A stretch of DNA of 35,914 bases from Stagonosporopsis chrysanthemi (taxonomy: Eukaryota; Ascomycota; Dothideomycetes; Pleosporales; Didymellaceae): positions 1 to 35,914 of the forward strand of contig JAFISE010000250.1 of NCBI GenBank assembly GCA_022560025.1, given 5' to 3'. Of the stretch, positions 1 through 9,257 are shown one piece after another. The notes below the pieces were generated by a model. It was given only the letters and a program-made list of their open reading frames with translations, was not told where the DNA came from and searched no databases. How positions within the stretch are numbered: position 1 is the stretch's first letter; each line of letters starts with the position of its first letter. Position numbers and translations under genes: made by a program.

Positions 1-26
1 GTGTTGGCTCTCTGGGCGGCGCGGTG

Positions 27-28
<2 letters not shown>

Positions 29-61
<33 letters not shown>
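29..61. repeat. poly-G homopolymer run
   Basis: Uninterrupted run of about 33 G residues. Such runs are prone to sequencing and assembly error, so the length is uncertain. The open frames that cross it and begin at the window edge encode glycine runs and are not believable genes. Confidence 0.95.
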
Positions 62-134
62 CTGGGCCAGCTCCACACACGAGCAAGAAAAACAGCCCGC
101 TCCATCACTCCATCTCGTCTCATCTCTCCTTTTT

Positions 135-240
135 GCCCATCCCATCATCCCATCCCGTCCCTCCCATCCATCATCCCTTCCCATCCCATCCCATCCATCG
201 TCCCTTCCCATCCCATCCCATCCCTTCCCTTCCTATCCCA
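135..240. repeat. CCCAT/CCATC-type low-complexity tract
   Basis: Imperfect tandem copies of short pyrimidine-rich words (CCCATC, CCATCC, CCCTTCC) fill this stretch. The open frames through it are periodic Pro/Ser/His/Ile strings, as expected from a repeat and not from a gene. Confidence 0.85.
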
Positions 241-327
241 CACGAGGTATCCATCATCATCGTGGCGTCGCAGCAGCTATTCAAGCGGCGGTATTCATAA
301 GCCCAAAAAAGCTAACATTGGCAATTG

Positions 328-359
<32 letters not shown>
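328..359. repeat. poly-A homopolymer run
   Basis: Run of about 32 A residues, followed by purine-rich GAAGAG-like DNA to about 410. It could be a plain microsatellite or the tail of an old retrotransposed element. I see no target-site duplication or coding remnant that would prove the latter. Confidence 0.9.
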
Positions 360-364
<5 letters not shown>

Positions 365-612
365 GAGAAGAGTTCAAAAAAAGGAGAAGAGAAGAGAAGA
401 CAGTACAACTACACAAAAAAGGGGTAACATGTCGTGCTCGCAAGAAGGAAAAAAAAGATCACGACAGTGGAAAAGACGTCTCTGTTACGACAGCGTGCTG
501 TGTAGAGAGAAACCATCATGGTAACGCAAGGGTGACGCCGTGGAAAATGCATGCATGGCAGGCGCAAAAAAAGGTGGCTGGGAGGTTAAGACATGGAGGC
601 GAAGCGAATGTC

Positions 613-699
613 GTCAAGGGGAGCGAGTCGTGCCGTCAAGGGGAGCGAGTCGTGCCGTCAAGGGGAGCGAGTCGTGCCGTCGAGGGAGGAGTCGTTGCC
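613..699. repeat. 22-bp tandem repeat beside the SH3-gene stop codon
   Basis: Three exact copies of a 22-bp unit beginning GTCAAGGGGAGCGAGTCG lie at 613-634, 635-656 and 657-678, followed by a decayed partial copy to about 699. The array ends about 10 bp from the minus-strand stop codon at 710, so it lies in the likely 3' UTR of the SH3 gene. Confidence 0.9.
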
Positions 700-709
700 G
701 TCAAGGTCA

Positions 710-2224
710 TCAACTCTGGCGCTGGAGGTGGGACGTGGTGAGGCCTTCCATGGGGCCGTCTTCGCGTGGCTTGGCGAAGCTCCCGCCGTCGGGGTTTGTG
801 GGGGTGGCGAGGCGGTCTTTCGGGTAGGGCTCCAGATCCTTGTGGCTCGTGGAAAAGGTGGAGATGACGGGCGTGTACGAGGCGTGGTGGTGGTCGGCCT
901 GGGTGGGCGTCTTGGCCTCTGGGCCGGTCGAGGTGGGGCTGAGCAGGCTGTCGAGCGCGCTGTTTGCTTCCTGGGCTTGGACGGCGCCGTTCATGAGGCC
1001 GTTCCAGCCGCCTTCAATGTCGCGCAGCAGGCGCACATACTCCTCGGGCACCAGCCCGCTCTCCCCGGTCTTGGGGTCCTGCGCCACCAGCCAGCCCTGT
1101 CCGTGGCGGTACGATACCAAGATGACCTGGCCTTCGACGAGAGGCAGCTCGTTGTCGTTTTCCCGAGCAAAGTCAAACAGGGCCACTGCCTTGCCGTGCA
1201 TTTCCTCGTCGGGCGATGCGATTGTGAACTGGTAGTCGCGGGAGAAGCGGTTGTCGTCCTGGATGTAGTCACCGGGCTCCGACATGTCGTCGTCTGAATC
1301 GTACGGGGGGCCCTCTTCGTTGGCGTAGGAGCGCTGCGGGAGGATGGCGGCAAAGTGCGAGTCGCGACGGGAGGCGCCTTCGGGCACATCGAGATTCGTC
1401 GACGATGAGCTGGGCGGGTAGGTAATGTACTCGCCACCAATGCCATTGGCGGCATCGTTGACGTGGCTGGGGTAGTAGCTCCCCTCGCCGTTGACGCCGG
1501 TGACGGAGCTCCTCCTGTGCTCCTCGGGAGGGCGCCGCCCACGGGTGTGGTCAAAGTCGACCTGGTTCGACTTTTGCTTCTTGTGGCGTGCGCTGTGGTG
1601 GCTCGTGACGACGGGGCTGGCGAGGTCGTCGTCCTCGCTGTAGGGCGGACCGTCGCCAAAGGCCGTCATGGGCAGCTGCTCGCCGAGGCCCAGGTGCTGG
1701 GGGCCGGCGGCCCTCGGGGCGCGGTCGGTGCGCCAGGCGACGGGCGGGGGGTCGGAGAGCCTGCGGTTGGGCTCGCTCGCCGGGGTGGAGGCGCCGGAGC
1801 GGTGCTCCTGGGGCAGGGGCCCGTAGTAGAGCGGGTGCTCGGGGTCGTATGCGAAGTCGCGCACCAGGGCGTAGGGCAGGCTCGAGTGGAAGGCGGGGAA
1901 GGCGAGCGACTGCGGGCGCGAGCGCGGGGCGGGCTGGAGGGCGGCGGACGAGGCGGAGAAGGCGGACATGCGCTTGGTAGCGCTGGCGTAGGAGCTGGCG
2001 CGCTCCAGCTTGGCGTGCGAGGGCGGCGAGGTGACGAGCGGCGGCAGCGAGGTGCGGTTGGAGCCCAGGTAGGCGGCAGCGTCGCCCGCGCGGTGGGACA
2101 TGACATGGGCGGCCATGTCGGCGGCGGTGTGGCGCCCGCGAACGACGAAGCCGTCGGCGATGTCGTCAGGCCGCTGCGGGTCGGCGGGCGCGGGCGAGGG
2201 AGCGGGCGGTGCGGGAGCGGTCAT
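710..2224 (-). CDS. SH3-domain adaptor protein, Nbp2/Skb5-like
   Basis: A 504-residue single-exon protein. One SH3 domain lies at about residues 343-400. It opens with GKAVALFDF, has the acidic RT loop ENDNEL, then SYRHGQGWLVA with the ligand-binding Trp, and ends GLVPEEYVRLL. This wording closely matches the SH3 domain of yeast Nbp2 and fission yeast Skb5 as I know them. In yeast Nbp2 bridges the PP2C phosphatase Ptc1 to MAP-kinase pathways; Skb5 binds a PAK kinase. The rest is low-complexity and probably disordered: Pro/Ala-rich at the N-terminus, with acidic patches such as EDDD and DSDDD before the SH3 domain. I chose the ATG at 2224 because the 58-residue extension to 2398 only translates a CAG-type repeat into Cys/Ala/Leu runs. 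The family assignment is firm for SH3 and likely for Nbp2-type. Confidence 0.85.
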   Translation of the reverse strand: MTAPAPPAPSPAPADPQRPDDIADGFVVRGRHTAADMAAHVMSHRAGDAAAYLGSNRTSLPPLVTSPPSHAKLERASSYASATKRMSAFSASSAALQPAPRSRPQSLAFPAFHSSLPYALVRDFAYDPEHPLYYGPLPQEHRSGASTPASEPNRRLSDPPPVAWRTDRAPRAAGPQHLGLGEQLPMTAFGDGPPYSEDDDLASPVVTSHHSARHKKQKSNQVDFDHTRGRRPPEEHRRSSVTGVNGEGSYYPSHVNDAANGIGGEYITYPPSSSSTNLDVPEGASRRDSHFAAILPQRSYANEEGPPYDSDDDMSEPGDYIQDDNRFSRDYQFTIASPDEEMHGKAVALFDFARENDNELPLVEGQVILVSYRHGQGWLVAQDPKTGESGLVPEEYVRLLRDIEGGWNGLMNGAVQAQEANSALDSLLSPTSTGPEAKTPTQADHHHASYTPVISTFSTSHKDLEPYPKDRLATPTNPDGGSFAKPREDGPMEGLTTSHLQRQS

Positions 2225-2344
2225 GCGCGGTAGCGGGAGCTGGATGGGGTCTGCAAAGTCAGCGGTGGTCGTGGTGAGAGCGGTCGCGGGCGTGAAGCCG
2301 AGGAGCGCAGCCGGGTGCAGGCGAGCATGCCCCACCGCAGGAGG

Positions 2345-2441
2345 AGCAGCGCAGCAGCAGCGCAACAGCAGCGCAACAGCAGCGCAACAGCAGCGCAACA
2401 GCAGCGCAACATCAGCGCAGCAGCAGCGCAGCAGCAGCAGC
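2345..2441. repeat. interrupted CAG/CAGCGCAAC repeat upstream of the SH3 gene
   Basis: A 12-bp motif CAGCAGCGCAAC repeats about five times and then grades into pure CAG trinucleotides. It lies about 120 bp upstream of the SH3-gene start, in its 5' UTR or promoter. Read on the minus strand it gives the false Cys/Ala/Leu-rich N-terminal extension. Confidence 0.9.
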
Positions 2442-4014
2442 AGTATGCCCGCCTCCAGCCTACACCCTACACCCTACGGCCTACAGTCCACCGCAACGCG
2501 GGCGCAGTGTTTCGCGGGCGGGTTCCTCCAGGACCTCGCACGCGGACCGGCCATGGCGATGCTCGCTCGCGGGCGTCTGCACTCGGGCGGCGGCTGGCGA
2601 TTGCGGCGGACGGGGAGCGGACTCGCTGGGGATTTGCTGGGGGTGGTGGGGAGCAGGCCTGGCGCTAACTTACCCAGTGGACAGAGGCAGCCAGAGGACG
2701 GCGCAGGGAGCGAGGCCGCGTGCAGGGCCGCTGTCGAGGCCGCTGTCGAGGCGGGCGTGTGGGCGAGGAGCGACAGCAGTGTCGTCGCAGGCGTCGCAGG
2801 CGTCGCAGGCGTCGCAGGCGTTGCGTTGCGGGCGGCGGGCGGCGGGCTGCGTTGCGGACTGCGACTCTGTGTGTCTTGGCCGGCGCTGCACGCTGACCCA
2901 AAAATAGCGGGCGGGGGCGTGAAACGTGCAATCGCGCCTGTCACTGCTCAGTCGGCCTCGAGGCTCGAGGGAACTGGTCGCGGTGCGGCGTGAGGCTCGC
3001 CAGCAGATGCTCCGGGTCGGCTGGTATGCTTCACAACGCAGAGGCGCGGCTGGCACGACGACCGCCCACGTCTGGCCCGGCGGCTCGCCCTGAACTGCTT
3101 GGGATTAGTTCTCACGTGTCTGTTTCAGCGCGGTGAAGCCTAGCTAAATGAGGTCCTGCCCTCCTCCGCGACAGCGAGGGCCCTCCCTGCTCCAAGCCTC
3201 CAACTGCACACTTCCATCCACCTTCCCAGGCCACGCACGCGGTCCGCCCGGCATTGCGCAGCCCGCGCAACATGATGGGCCGTGTCTTGCCCCATCGAGC
3301 CTCACGCTTCCGCAAGAGGAGTGCAATCTCTGCGCCGGCTCGAAAAGACTGCGCGCCCGAGTACCCAGTGCTGAATGCCCTGCCAACCGTCCGACCTCGG
3401 TCAAGCATTCGTGGTCTCCGTCGCCGCCATTGATGTGCTGGGAGCCTCGAGTCCGAGTCCGAACCACGCTAGCCGAGGTTTAGCGAGCTTCTAAAACTTG
3501 GTCCATCCACGCCTCGCTCACCCCCATCACCTCACCTCCCACACAACCCCAAAATTACTTGCCGTACACACAGTACAACACGCCAGGCACCACCACCGCG
3601 CGTCAGCAGCTGTCTCATGCCCGTCAGCAGCCGCGCCTTTCCATGTAAGTACCACTTGCGTAGATAGCCTCCTGCTGTGATGAATACCATATTGGAGCTG
3701 TCCTAGGCAATAGCCGTTGAGGACTCAACATATATATATACACTGAAAATTCTGAGCTACATGCACGCTGCAAGCTCTCTCTCCTTCACTACTCTGCAAG
3801 AGCACTGCTGACGGTGAAGATTTGCAGATTCGACCGTGAAAAGCACAAACCAGCACGGCACGCGCCAAGATTCTGTCACGTGCCGTCGCCCGTCGCGTTC
3901 TCCCTTGCCCCAGCTCGCGTGCCCTTGACACCAACTCACGTGCCGTGCCGTGACGTCCATCATCCTTCATCCTCATCACTTTGTCACTTTGTCACCCGTG
4001 CTTGATCCATCACC
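2442..4014. other. intergenic region between divergent SH3 and SSU72 genes
   Basis: No convincing gene. The left part is very GC-rich and produces many overlapping shadow frames. The right part is pyrimidine-rich, as expected for a fungal promoter and 5' UTR ahead of SSU72, and includes a short (TA)n tract near 3730-3740. A good donor-like GTAAGT lies near 3645 and might mark a 5' UTR intron of SSU72, but I cannot pair it with a clear acceptor. Confidence 0.5.
2784..2819. repeat. 9-bp tandem repeat (GTCGCAGGC)
   Basis: Four perfect tandem copies of GTCGCAGGC with a decayed fifth copy after them. It is a minisatellite in the non-coding divergent promoter region and creates apparent Ala/Gly/Val peptide repeats in shadow frames. 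Confidence 0.85.
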
Positions 4015-4951
4015 ATGTCTGCCGATCCACGCCTCCGCGCGCGCCAACAACAGCAGCAAGCCGCCCCTGAAGCTGCGCCAGTCCCTCCCCCACCGCCGCC
4101 GCCGCCAATGGAGCCCCAGCCCGTGGGCATGGACGGCGCAAGCGACGCGCCCGCACCAGCGCCCGCCAACCCCGCCGCCGTGCCAGACGACACCTTCAAG
4201 CTGAAGTTCTGCACCGTCTGCGCCAGCAACCAGAACCGGTTCGTCATTCCTCCCCACCGCATCACCTCAAAATCCACTAACCCCTCCCCCCAGCTCCATG
4301 GAAGCCCACCTCCAGCTCGCCTCCGCCAACCTTCCCACCATCTCCTTCGGCACCGGCTCGCTCGTCCGCCTCCCCGGCCCCACCATCACCCAACCCAACG
4401 TCTACCACTTCAACAGCACGACCTACCGCACGATCCACGACGAGCTGGCCTCGCAAAACACCCCCCTCTACACCCACAACGGCCTGCTCAACATGCTCGG
4501 CCGCAACCTCAACATCAAATCCTTCCCCGAGCGCTTCCAGGACTGGGTCCCCGGCAAACCCCGCCTCGAGCACGAATCCGACAAGGGCTTCGCCGGCACC
4601 GAGGCCGGCGTCGCCGACGTCGTCGTCACCTGCGAGGAGCGCTGTTTCGACGCCGTCCTCGAGGACCTGCACAATAAAGGCGGCAAGCTGAACCGTCCCG
4701 TGCACGTCTTCAACGTCGATATCCGGGATAACCACGAGGAGGCGCTGGTCGGCGGCAAGGCGATTCTGGATCTGGCGCTGAGTCTGAACGAGGCTGCGGG
4801 GAGGGAGAGGGAGGTCCATGGCGCAAGCGGGTGGGAGGGGGGCGGAGGCGCGGCGCGCGCGGGGTTCGATGAGAAGGTCCCGGAGATTCTGGCGCAGTGG
4901 CAGGAGAGGTGGCCGCAGATGCCGGCGATTTGGAGTTTGGCGTGGTTTTAG
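4015..4951 (+). CDS. ssu72: RNA polymerase II CTD phosphatase Ssu72
   Basis: Two exons, 4015-4238 and 4294-4951, give a 293-residue protein. The 55-bp intron starts GTTCGT, has a CACTAAC branch site and ends CCCAG. Splicing joins FCTVCASNQNR to SMEAH, which restores the Ssu72 signature: CX5R with catalytic Cys69 and Arg75, followed by Ser. Downstream VFNVDIRDNHEEA matches the conserved region around the family's catalytic Asp. Ssu72 removes Ser5/Ser7 phosphate from the polymerase II C-terminal domain and works with the cleavage/polyadenylation machinery in the nucleus. The first 60 residues are a Gln/Pro/Ala-rich extension, so the protein is longer than the roughly 200-residue yeast enzyme. 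A Gly-rich insertion follows LSLNEAAG near the C-terminus. The start has a CACC-ATG context. Confidence 0.96.
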
Positions 4952-4962
4952 GTGGGCGCACG

Positions 4963-5013
4963 AGCTTGCGAGTGTGTGAGAGCTTGCGAGTGTGTGAGAG
5001 CTTGCGAGTGTGG
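4963..5013. repeat. 18-bp tandem repeat downstream of SSU72
   Basis: Almost three copies of AGCTTGCGAGTGTGTGAG begin 11 bp after the SSU72 stop codon, within the presumed 3' UTR. Confidence 0.9.
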
Positions 5014-5211
5014 CCCCCCACACACGCCCGTGGCTCCAGTCTGCCCCCTTTCTGTCTCTCTCCCTTCTCACCTTCTCGCCATCTACTTTTCGACAACTTT
5101 GTCCTTCCACGTCACGACACGTCACGATACCCCCCCTCTTCTCATCTTCTCATCTTCTCACTAGTCTATAGCATAAGCGCGGCGTTTGCATCTGATAATC
5201 AAACGAATTTT

Positions 5212-5307
5212 TTTCTTCTTCTTCTTCTTCTTCTTCTTCTTCTTCTTCTTCTTCTTCTTCTTCTTCTTCTTCTTCTTCTTCTTCTTCTTCTTCTTCTTCT
5301 TCTTCTT
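5212..5307. repeat. (CTT)n microsatellite
   Basis: About 31 uninterrupted CTT units. The minus strand reads as a long poly-Glu string and the plus strand as poly-Leu or poly-Phe. With no flanking conserved coding sequence, this is treated as a microsatellite and not as part of a gene. Confidence 0.95.
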
Positions 5308-7056
5308 TGAATTCCTCCTGGTTTTCTCTGTCTGCTGAGTGCTGCTGCGTTTGCCATCTGCCCACAGTTGGACTTGCCAGGGCGCATCTGACCGCGAGAT
5401 TTAGCAGCGAGATCAGACCAGACCAGATCAGATCAGATCAGATCGGAGATCCAACAGCCACAATCGCTGCTTCAAGATCACTGCTTCAAGATCATTAGTC
5501 CACAATCACTGCTTCAAGATCACCGATTCCAGAAGAGAAGGACAGGGAAGTTAAAGAATCGACCAACCAGGTATCCAACGACGGGAGAAGGAGAATCGGC
5601 GTCGTGTTATTCTCCACGTCTCAACACCATCATCCCCCCTTCCCTCTCAGCAGCCGTTTTCCCTCTCAGCCGTGAAAATTCCCTCAACCCGTGAAAGCTT
5701 GAAACTTGGAACTTGAAACTTGGTAGTGAGGAGCGTCGTTTCTGGGCACAGATAACCAGCGACTGGCAACCGGCGACTGGCAACCAAAACAAGCTGTTTT
5801 CCGTGCTTTCGAAAGCTGTGCGGGGGCTGGACTGTTTTTGGACTGTCTTTGGACTGTTTTTATTGTGCTGTGTTGTGCTGTGTTGTGGTGCGTTGTGTTG
5901 AGTTCTTCTCCTTTTCGCATCGGGGGCTTGGGTATGGTACGGTACGGTACGCTGCTACGGTACGCTGGCTGGTTGGTTGGGCTGGCTGGCTGGGCTGAGC
6001 GGAGCGGAGCGGAGCGGAGCTGAGTTGGCATGAGACCCTGCTCTTGTCCAGAGCGAGGGTGAGCGAGCGTTTTTGTCGCGATGTGTACGGATGGGCACGC
6101 GCGATCTGTGTGAACGTTGGGGAAGCGGGGTTGGGATTTAGGAATCTAGGGTCCTAGGTCCCTACGTTTCGAGATCCATAGGTGAAGATGTAGGGAGGGG
6201 TGGTAGTGGTAGTAAGAGTAGCATCGTATGCCTTCGCCAAAAGAGGGAGATGCGTTTGGAAGGTGTGGGGTACCGGGTGGTGCAGAGTAGTGTATCCCAA
6301 AGCAGTGATTCTGCTTCTTCGATTTTGTTCGCTGCTTCGGGCACCTAGGCTGGCTGGTTGGCTTTGAGGCTCTGTTCTGGTCCAAAGATCGAGGTGTGTC
6401 TGTGTGGCGATGTGCATGGTATGTATGCGCACACTAGGAAGGCGGGGCTGGTTTTTTGTGAAGGAGAATGTGGGGAGGGGTGATGGTGGTGGTGTGTGCT
6501 TTCTGGATAGAGGCCGTGTTGTAACGTAAATTGGGGCGGGGTGTTGACGCGCGTAGGTCGGGTGCAGTGGTGCGGGCATTGAACGCTGTAATATTCGGCT
6601 TTGTGGTCATTCGTGTGGCTCGGTTGTGGGCTGATGGCGTGGGTGATTATGAGACGAGAGGGCACAGTTGGTTGGGAGTTGGCGTGGAGGTTGCGTTAAT
6701 GTGAGGATTGCGTTAATACGAGGCTGACAAGAAGTGAGCCTGGCGGGATGAGGCAGTGGGGGCAGCTGCGGACTTGACAGATTTGCAAGATGCTGGGACG
6801 AGTCACTCCACTTATATCGGTTTAGTAATGCTGCAAGGAGACCAAGGTGCAATGACAAGCAGTGTTTGAAAGCCCGGTCTGTACGTTGAAGATGGACTCA
6901 TGGAAGAGCGGTGCAAACATCGCTGTTGTTGACATTTGCTCATTCAGGATGCACCAGTCATTACCCGTAATTTTTGTGAGACAAGTTGTGACTAGGCTTC
7001 TTCTGTGAAAAATAGCTGCCAAAATTGCAATTGCAATGCTATTCACTGCTCCTGTC
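5308..7056. other. gene-free intergenic stretch with short repeats
   Basis: No supported gene. It contains a GATCA-type tandem near 5420-5445, repeated words of the type CTTCAAGATCA near 5470-5525, a GGTAC-type tandem near 5937-5965 and about four GCGGA pentamers near 6000-6020. It also holds the diverged direct duplication listed separately. Local strand skew is strong (G/T-rich on plus from about 5800 to 6750). Confidence 0.6.
5975..6505 (+). repeat. diverged direct duplication, about 370 bp apart
   Basis: Two segments, about 5975-6215 and 6345-6505, share the same ordered words. Both begin GGCTGGCTGG and then have a CTGCTCTTGTCCA or CTGTTCTGGTCCA block. Next come TCGCGATGTG or TGGCGATGTG, a GCGGGGTTGG or GCGGGGCTGG block, and a G-rich GGGAGGGGTG tract followed by TGGTGGTGG-like DNA. 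Indels separate the blocks. This is an old segmental duplication or a two-copy repeat; neither copy has an open frame I would call a gene. Confidence 0.5.
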
Positions 7057-8553
7057 CTACTTTTGTATTCTGTGTCGGTTTACAATAGCATTGATAATGT
7101 AGTGGTGTGACAACCTGACAGAAAAGACAGGCGGGACCTCCCCGTTCGAGTGTCCGTCAAACACGGGCCTGGCATGCCTGGTGAGGTCCGACCAGGACTC
7201 GATCTTCCGCTCGAGGCCGTTGTGAAGGACCCAAATCTCGGTGTCGGTGGGACAGAGCATTCGGCCGGAAATTTCGTGATACATGTAGAGGATGAAAGCG
7301 GTTAGGGAACCAGGTGCGGAGCGCTGAATCAAAAGGTGAGAGTTGAAACAATCAGCCTCTGAAAGGTTCGGATACAATGAATCGTCTGTCGGACAAAGGA
7401 GGATGTCGCTGGACGAAAAGCGCGTAATTGGACAACGGGAAAATTTGTATTGACCGCTCGCACAGTGGCCATCTAGGTCCTTGGAGAATGCGTTGGAAAT
7501 TTGACGTTTTTTGGTTTCCAGGATTCTGGAACGGCGCATAGTCATTATCAATCGCAGGCTGTTGCCTTGACTCCGCACATGGGCCAGGACAGCTTCAGGA
7601 TTCAAGTTCAAAAGTTTCCAGAAACCCACCATGTACGTGACCTGCATCCAGGCGGAGAAGAAGTGTAAGGCTCGTACATAGAGATTCACAACACTCTCAC
7701 TATAGTCGACCATGAAACTTTCGTTTCGTCCACTAAGAGCGAGGAGGCTGTAGAGCTTGTCCCGTGGATCCCTACATTCTGCAAGAATTCTATGCTGTAC
7801 CAGACGCCTGAAATTCCATGATAAGTCCCGCTGTGGTCGTCGTTGGAATGTGCTAACAATATTTTCGAGGTCGTTATTTGTTTCAAAATATTTCTGGAAA
7901 ACCCGCCTCCACCGGGGTACAGCGCATCTCCCTAGAGCCTCAAGTGTAGTTTCCGAATCGCCGCACAGGAGCCGCAAGGCTTGAGATAGAACAATCTCTT
8001 GAGTAATCCAGGCGCGATTCCAGTACGGATGCCTTGCGAAGTCGATGACAGACTGCCTTAGGTGCTTCGGAGTTTGCTCGAAGGGCAAATAAGCGAGTGC
8101 TTTGTCTGTAGCGGTGCGAGGGTTGTTTGTCCAACCGAAAAGCTCGGCGATGCCTCGATCATGGCCGAGCCAAGTGAGTACTTCCACAGCTTTTGAAAAG
8201 ATTGGGCCCATTCTTTGCACTTGGGAGCTCTTCTCTTGATTATCATCTTGGTTGATGCAGACTGCATCGATCCACAAATTTTCATTGGGGAATCGACGTT
8301 GAGCGACCTCGAGGAATGTGTACAGACTTTTCCCCACGCCCATTTGACGGCCATTAACCAGGATTGGCAACCTCTCGATTTGGTTGCCCCACATGTACGA
8401 AAGGCAACGATACGAGACGTCTTCTGTCGCCTCCCAGAGACGGATCTGGATGCGGTCATTGGACCGCTTGGGAAGTACCTCGAGCAGTCGCAACGAGGCT
8501 GGGGCCGAAAGAGGGTCGTGTTGGAAGTATTCCGCCGTATCTTGCTCGGTCAT
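7057..8553 (-). CDS. heterokaryon-incompatibility (HET) domain protein
   Basis: A 498-residue single-exon protein with ATG at 8553. It carries the three blocks that define the HET domain: YRCLSYMWGN at residues 48-57, LWIDAVCINQDD at 93-104, and QVQRMGPIFSKAVEVLTWLG at 111-130. These are followed by a helical region with an RAWITQEIVLSQALRLLCG block, also typical of the family. HET proteins act in nonself recognition when genetically different fungal cells fuse and can trigger cell death; most paralogues have no assigned function. No transmembrane segment or C-terminal WD/NACHT repeat is visible, so this is the short HET type. It is flanked by gene-poor repeat-bearing DNA, a usual setting for HET genes. 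Confidence 0.93.
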   Translation of the reverse strand: MTEQDTAEYFQHDPLSAPASLRLLEVLPKRSNDRIQIRLWEATEDVSYRCLSYMWGNQIERLPILVNGRQMGVGKSLYTFLEVAQRRFPNENLWIDAVCINQDDNQEKSSQVQRMGPIFSKAVEVLTWLGHDRGIAELFGWTNNPRTATDKALAYLPFEQTPKHLRQSVIDFARHPYWNRAWITQEIVLSQALRLLCGDSETTLEALGRCAVPRWRRVFQKYFETNNDLENIVSTFQRRPQRDLSWNFRRLVQHRILAECRDPRDKLYSLLALSGRNESFMVDYSESVVNLYVRALHFFSAWMQVTYMVGFWKLLNLNPEAVLAHVRSQGNSLRLIMTMRRSRILETKKRQISNAFSKDLDGHCASGQYKFSRCPITRFSSSDILLCPTDDSLYPNLSEADCFNSHLLIQRSAPGSLTAFILYMYHEISGRMLCPTDTEIWVLHNGLERKIESWSDLTRHARPVFDGHSNGEVPPVFSVRLSHHYIINAIVNRHRIQK

Positions 8554-8675
8554 AACTCGGAGCTACAGAGCGGTAAATGCGTGTAGTCAAGTCTTCGTCG
8601 GTAGTGTGTATTGAAGAGTACCTCGAGTAGGGTAGAACAAGTCAAGGAAAGCTGTTGAGGTGCGAGGCTGCAGCG

Positions 8676-8927
8676 TCACGTGGTGTAAGCATTGATGACG
8701 GCGTGTGCCTGGCACAGCCACAATTTAGCACATTCATCGCAAAAACGATGAAACCCAACCTCGGAAGTATCTGGGAGCTGAATGTATGTATCTAGTAAGG
8801 AGATCGCGGCCAAGAATTGAAGTCGCGCAAAATAGATGTAACTGAGTGGTTCCCAGACGAAGGTGTCAAAGTCTCTCGAGAGCACTGGTTTTAAACAAGA
8901 CTCAAACACATGTTGCTGCTTGCGCAT
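8676..8927 (-). CDS. possible small ORF upstream of the HET gene, unknown
   Basis: An ATG-initiated frame of 83 codons begins at 8927 and ends 122 bp upstream of the HET start on the same strand. It contains a CDECAKLWLC segment and an aromatic-rich middle. I do not recognise it. It may be an upstream exon or pseudo-exon of another gene, or a chance frame. No splice pairing into the HET gene is evident, and the HET gene has its own good start. Confidence 0.2.
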   Translation of the reverse strand: MRKQQHVFESCLKPVLSRDFDTFVWEPLSYIYFARLQFLAAISLLDTYIQLPDTSEVGFHRFCDECAKLWLCQAHAVINAYTT

Positions 8928-9257
8928 GGATGAGTCGCATTACATGGCGTTCTGTCTCAAACAAATGATTGAGAGCTGAGGAATGATTAGCAAGCTCGCC
9001 TAGTCACGCTAGTTTGCTTATGTCATGAATCCTCGCCCTCTTTCTATCCGCTCGGGAGACTTTCATTTTCCACCACGAACAGCTCACAAAACTTTCCGCA
9101 CAGCAGCTACAGGTATTCCGATTTTGAAGTTCAATGTCATGGTTGCTGCATAATCTGCGTGTCAATCGAAAGCGGGCAGGCGGTCCGAATATGAAGGTCC
9201 ACTTTTACGGATATACACTGTTCCACGGCATCCTCCTTCGGCAATCCTCACACTTTC

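Noticed and set aside
593..2233. Plus-strand frames opposite the SH3 gene (593-1297 and 1463-2233)
   Set aside because: They lie antisense to a recognised SH3 protein and are Gly/Val/Arg-rich, as expected from shadow frames in GC-rich DNA.
2225..2398. 58-residue N-terminal extension of the SH3 gene
   Set aside because: It only translates a CAG-type repeat into Cys/Ala/Leu runs; the ATG at 2224 starts a sensible sequence.
5150..5365. Poly-glutamate protein on the minus strand
   Set aside because: It is the CTT microsatellite read in frame, with no conserved flanks.
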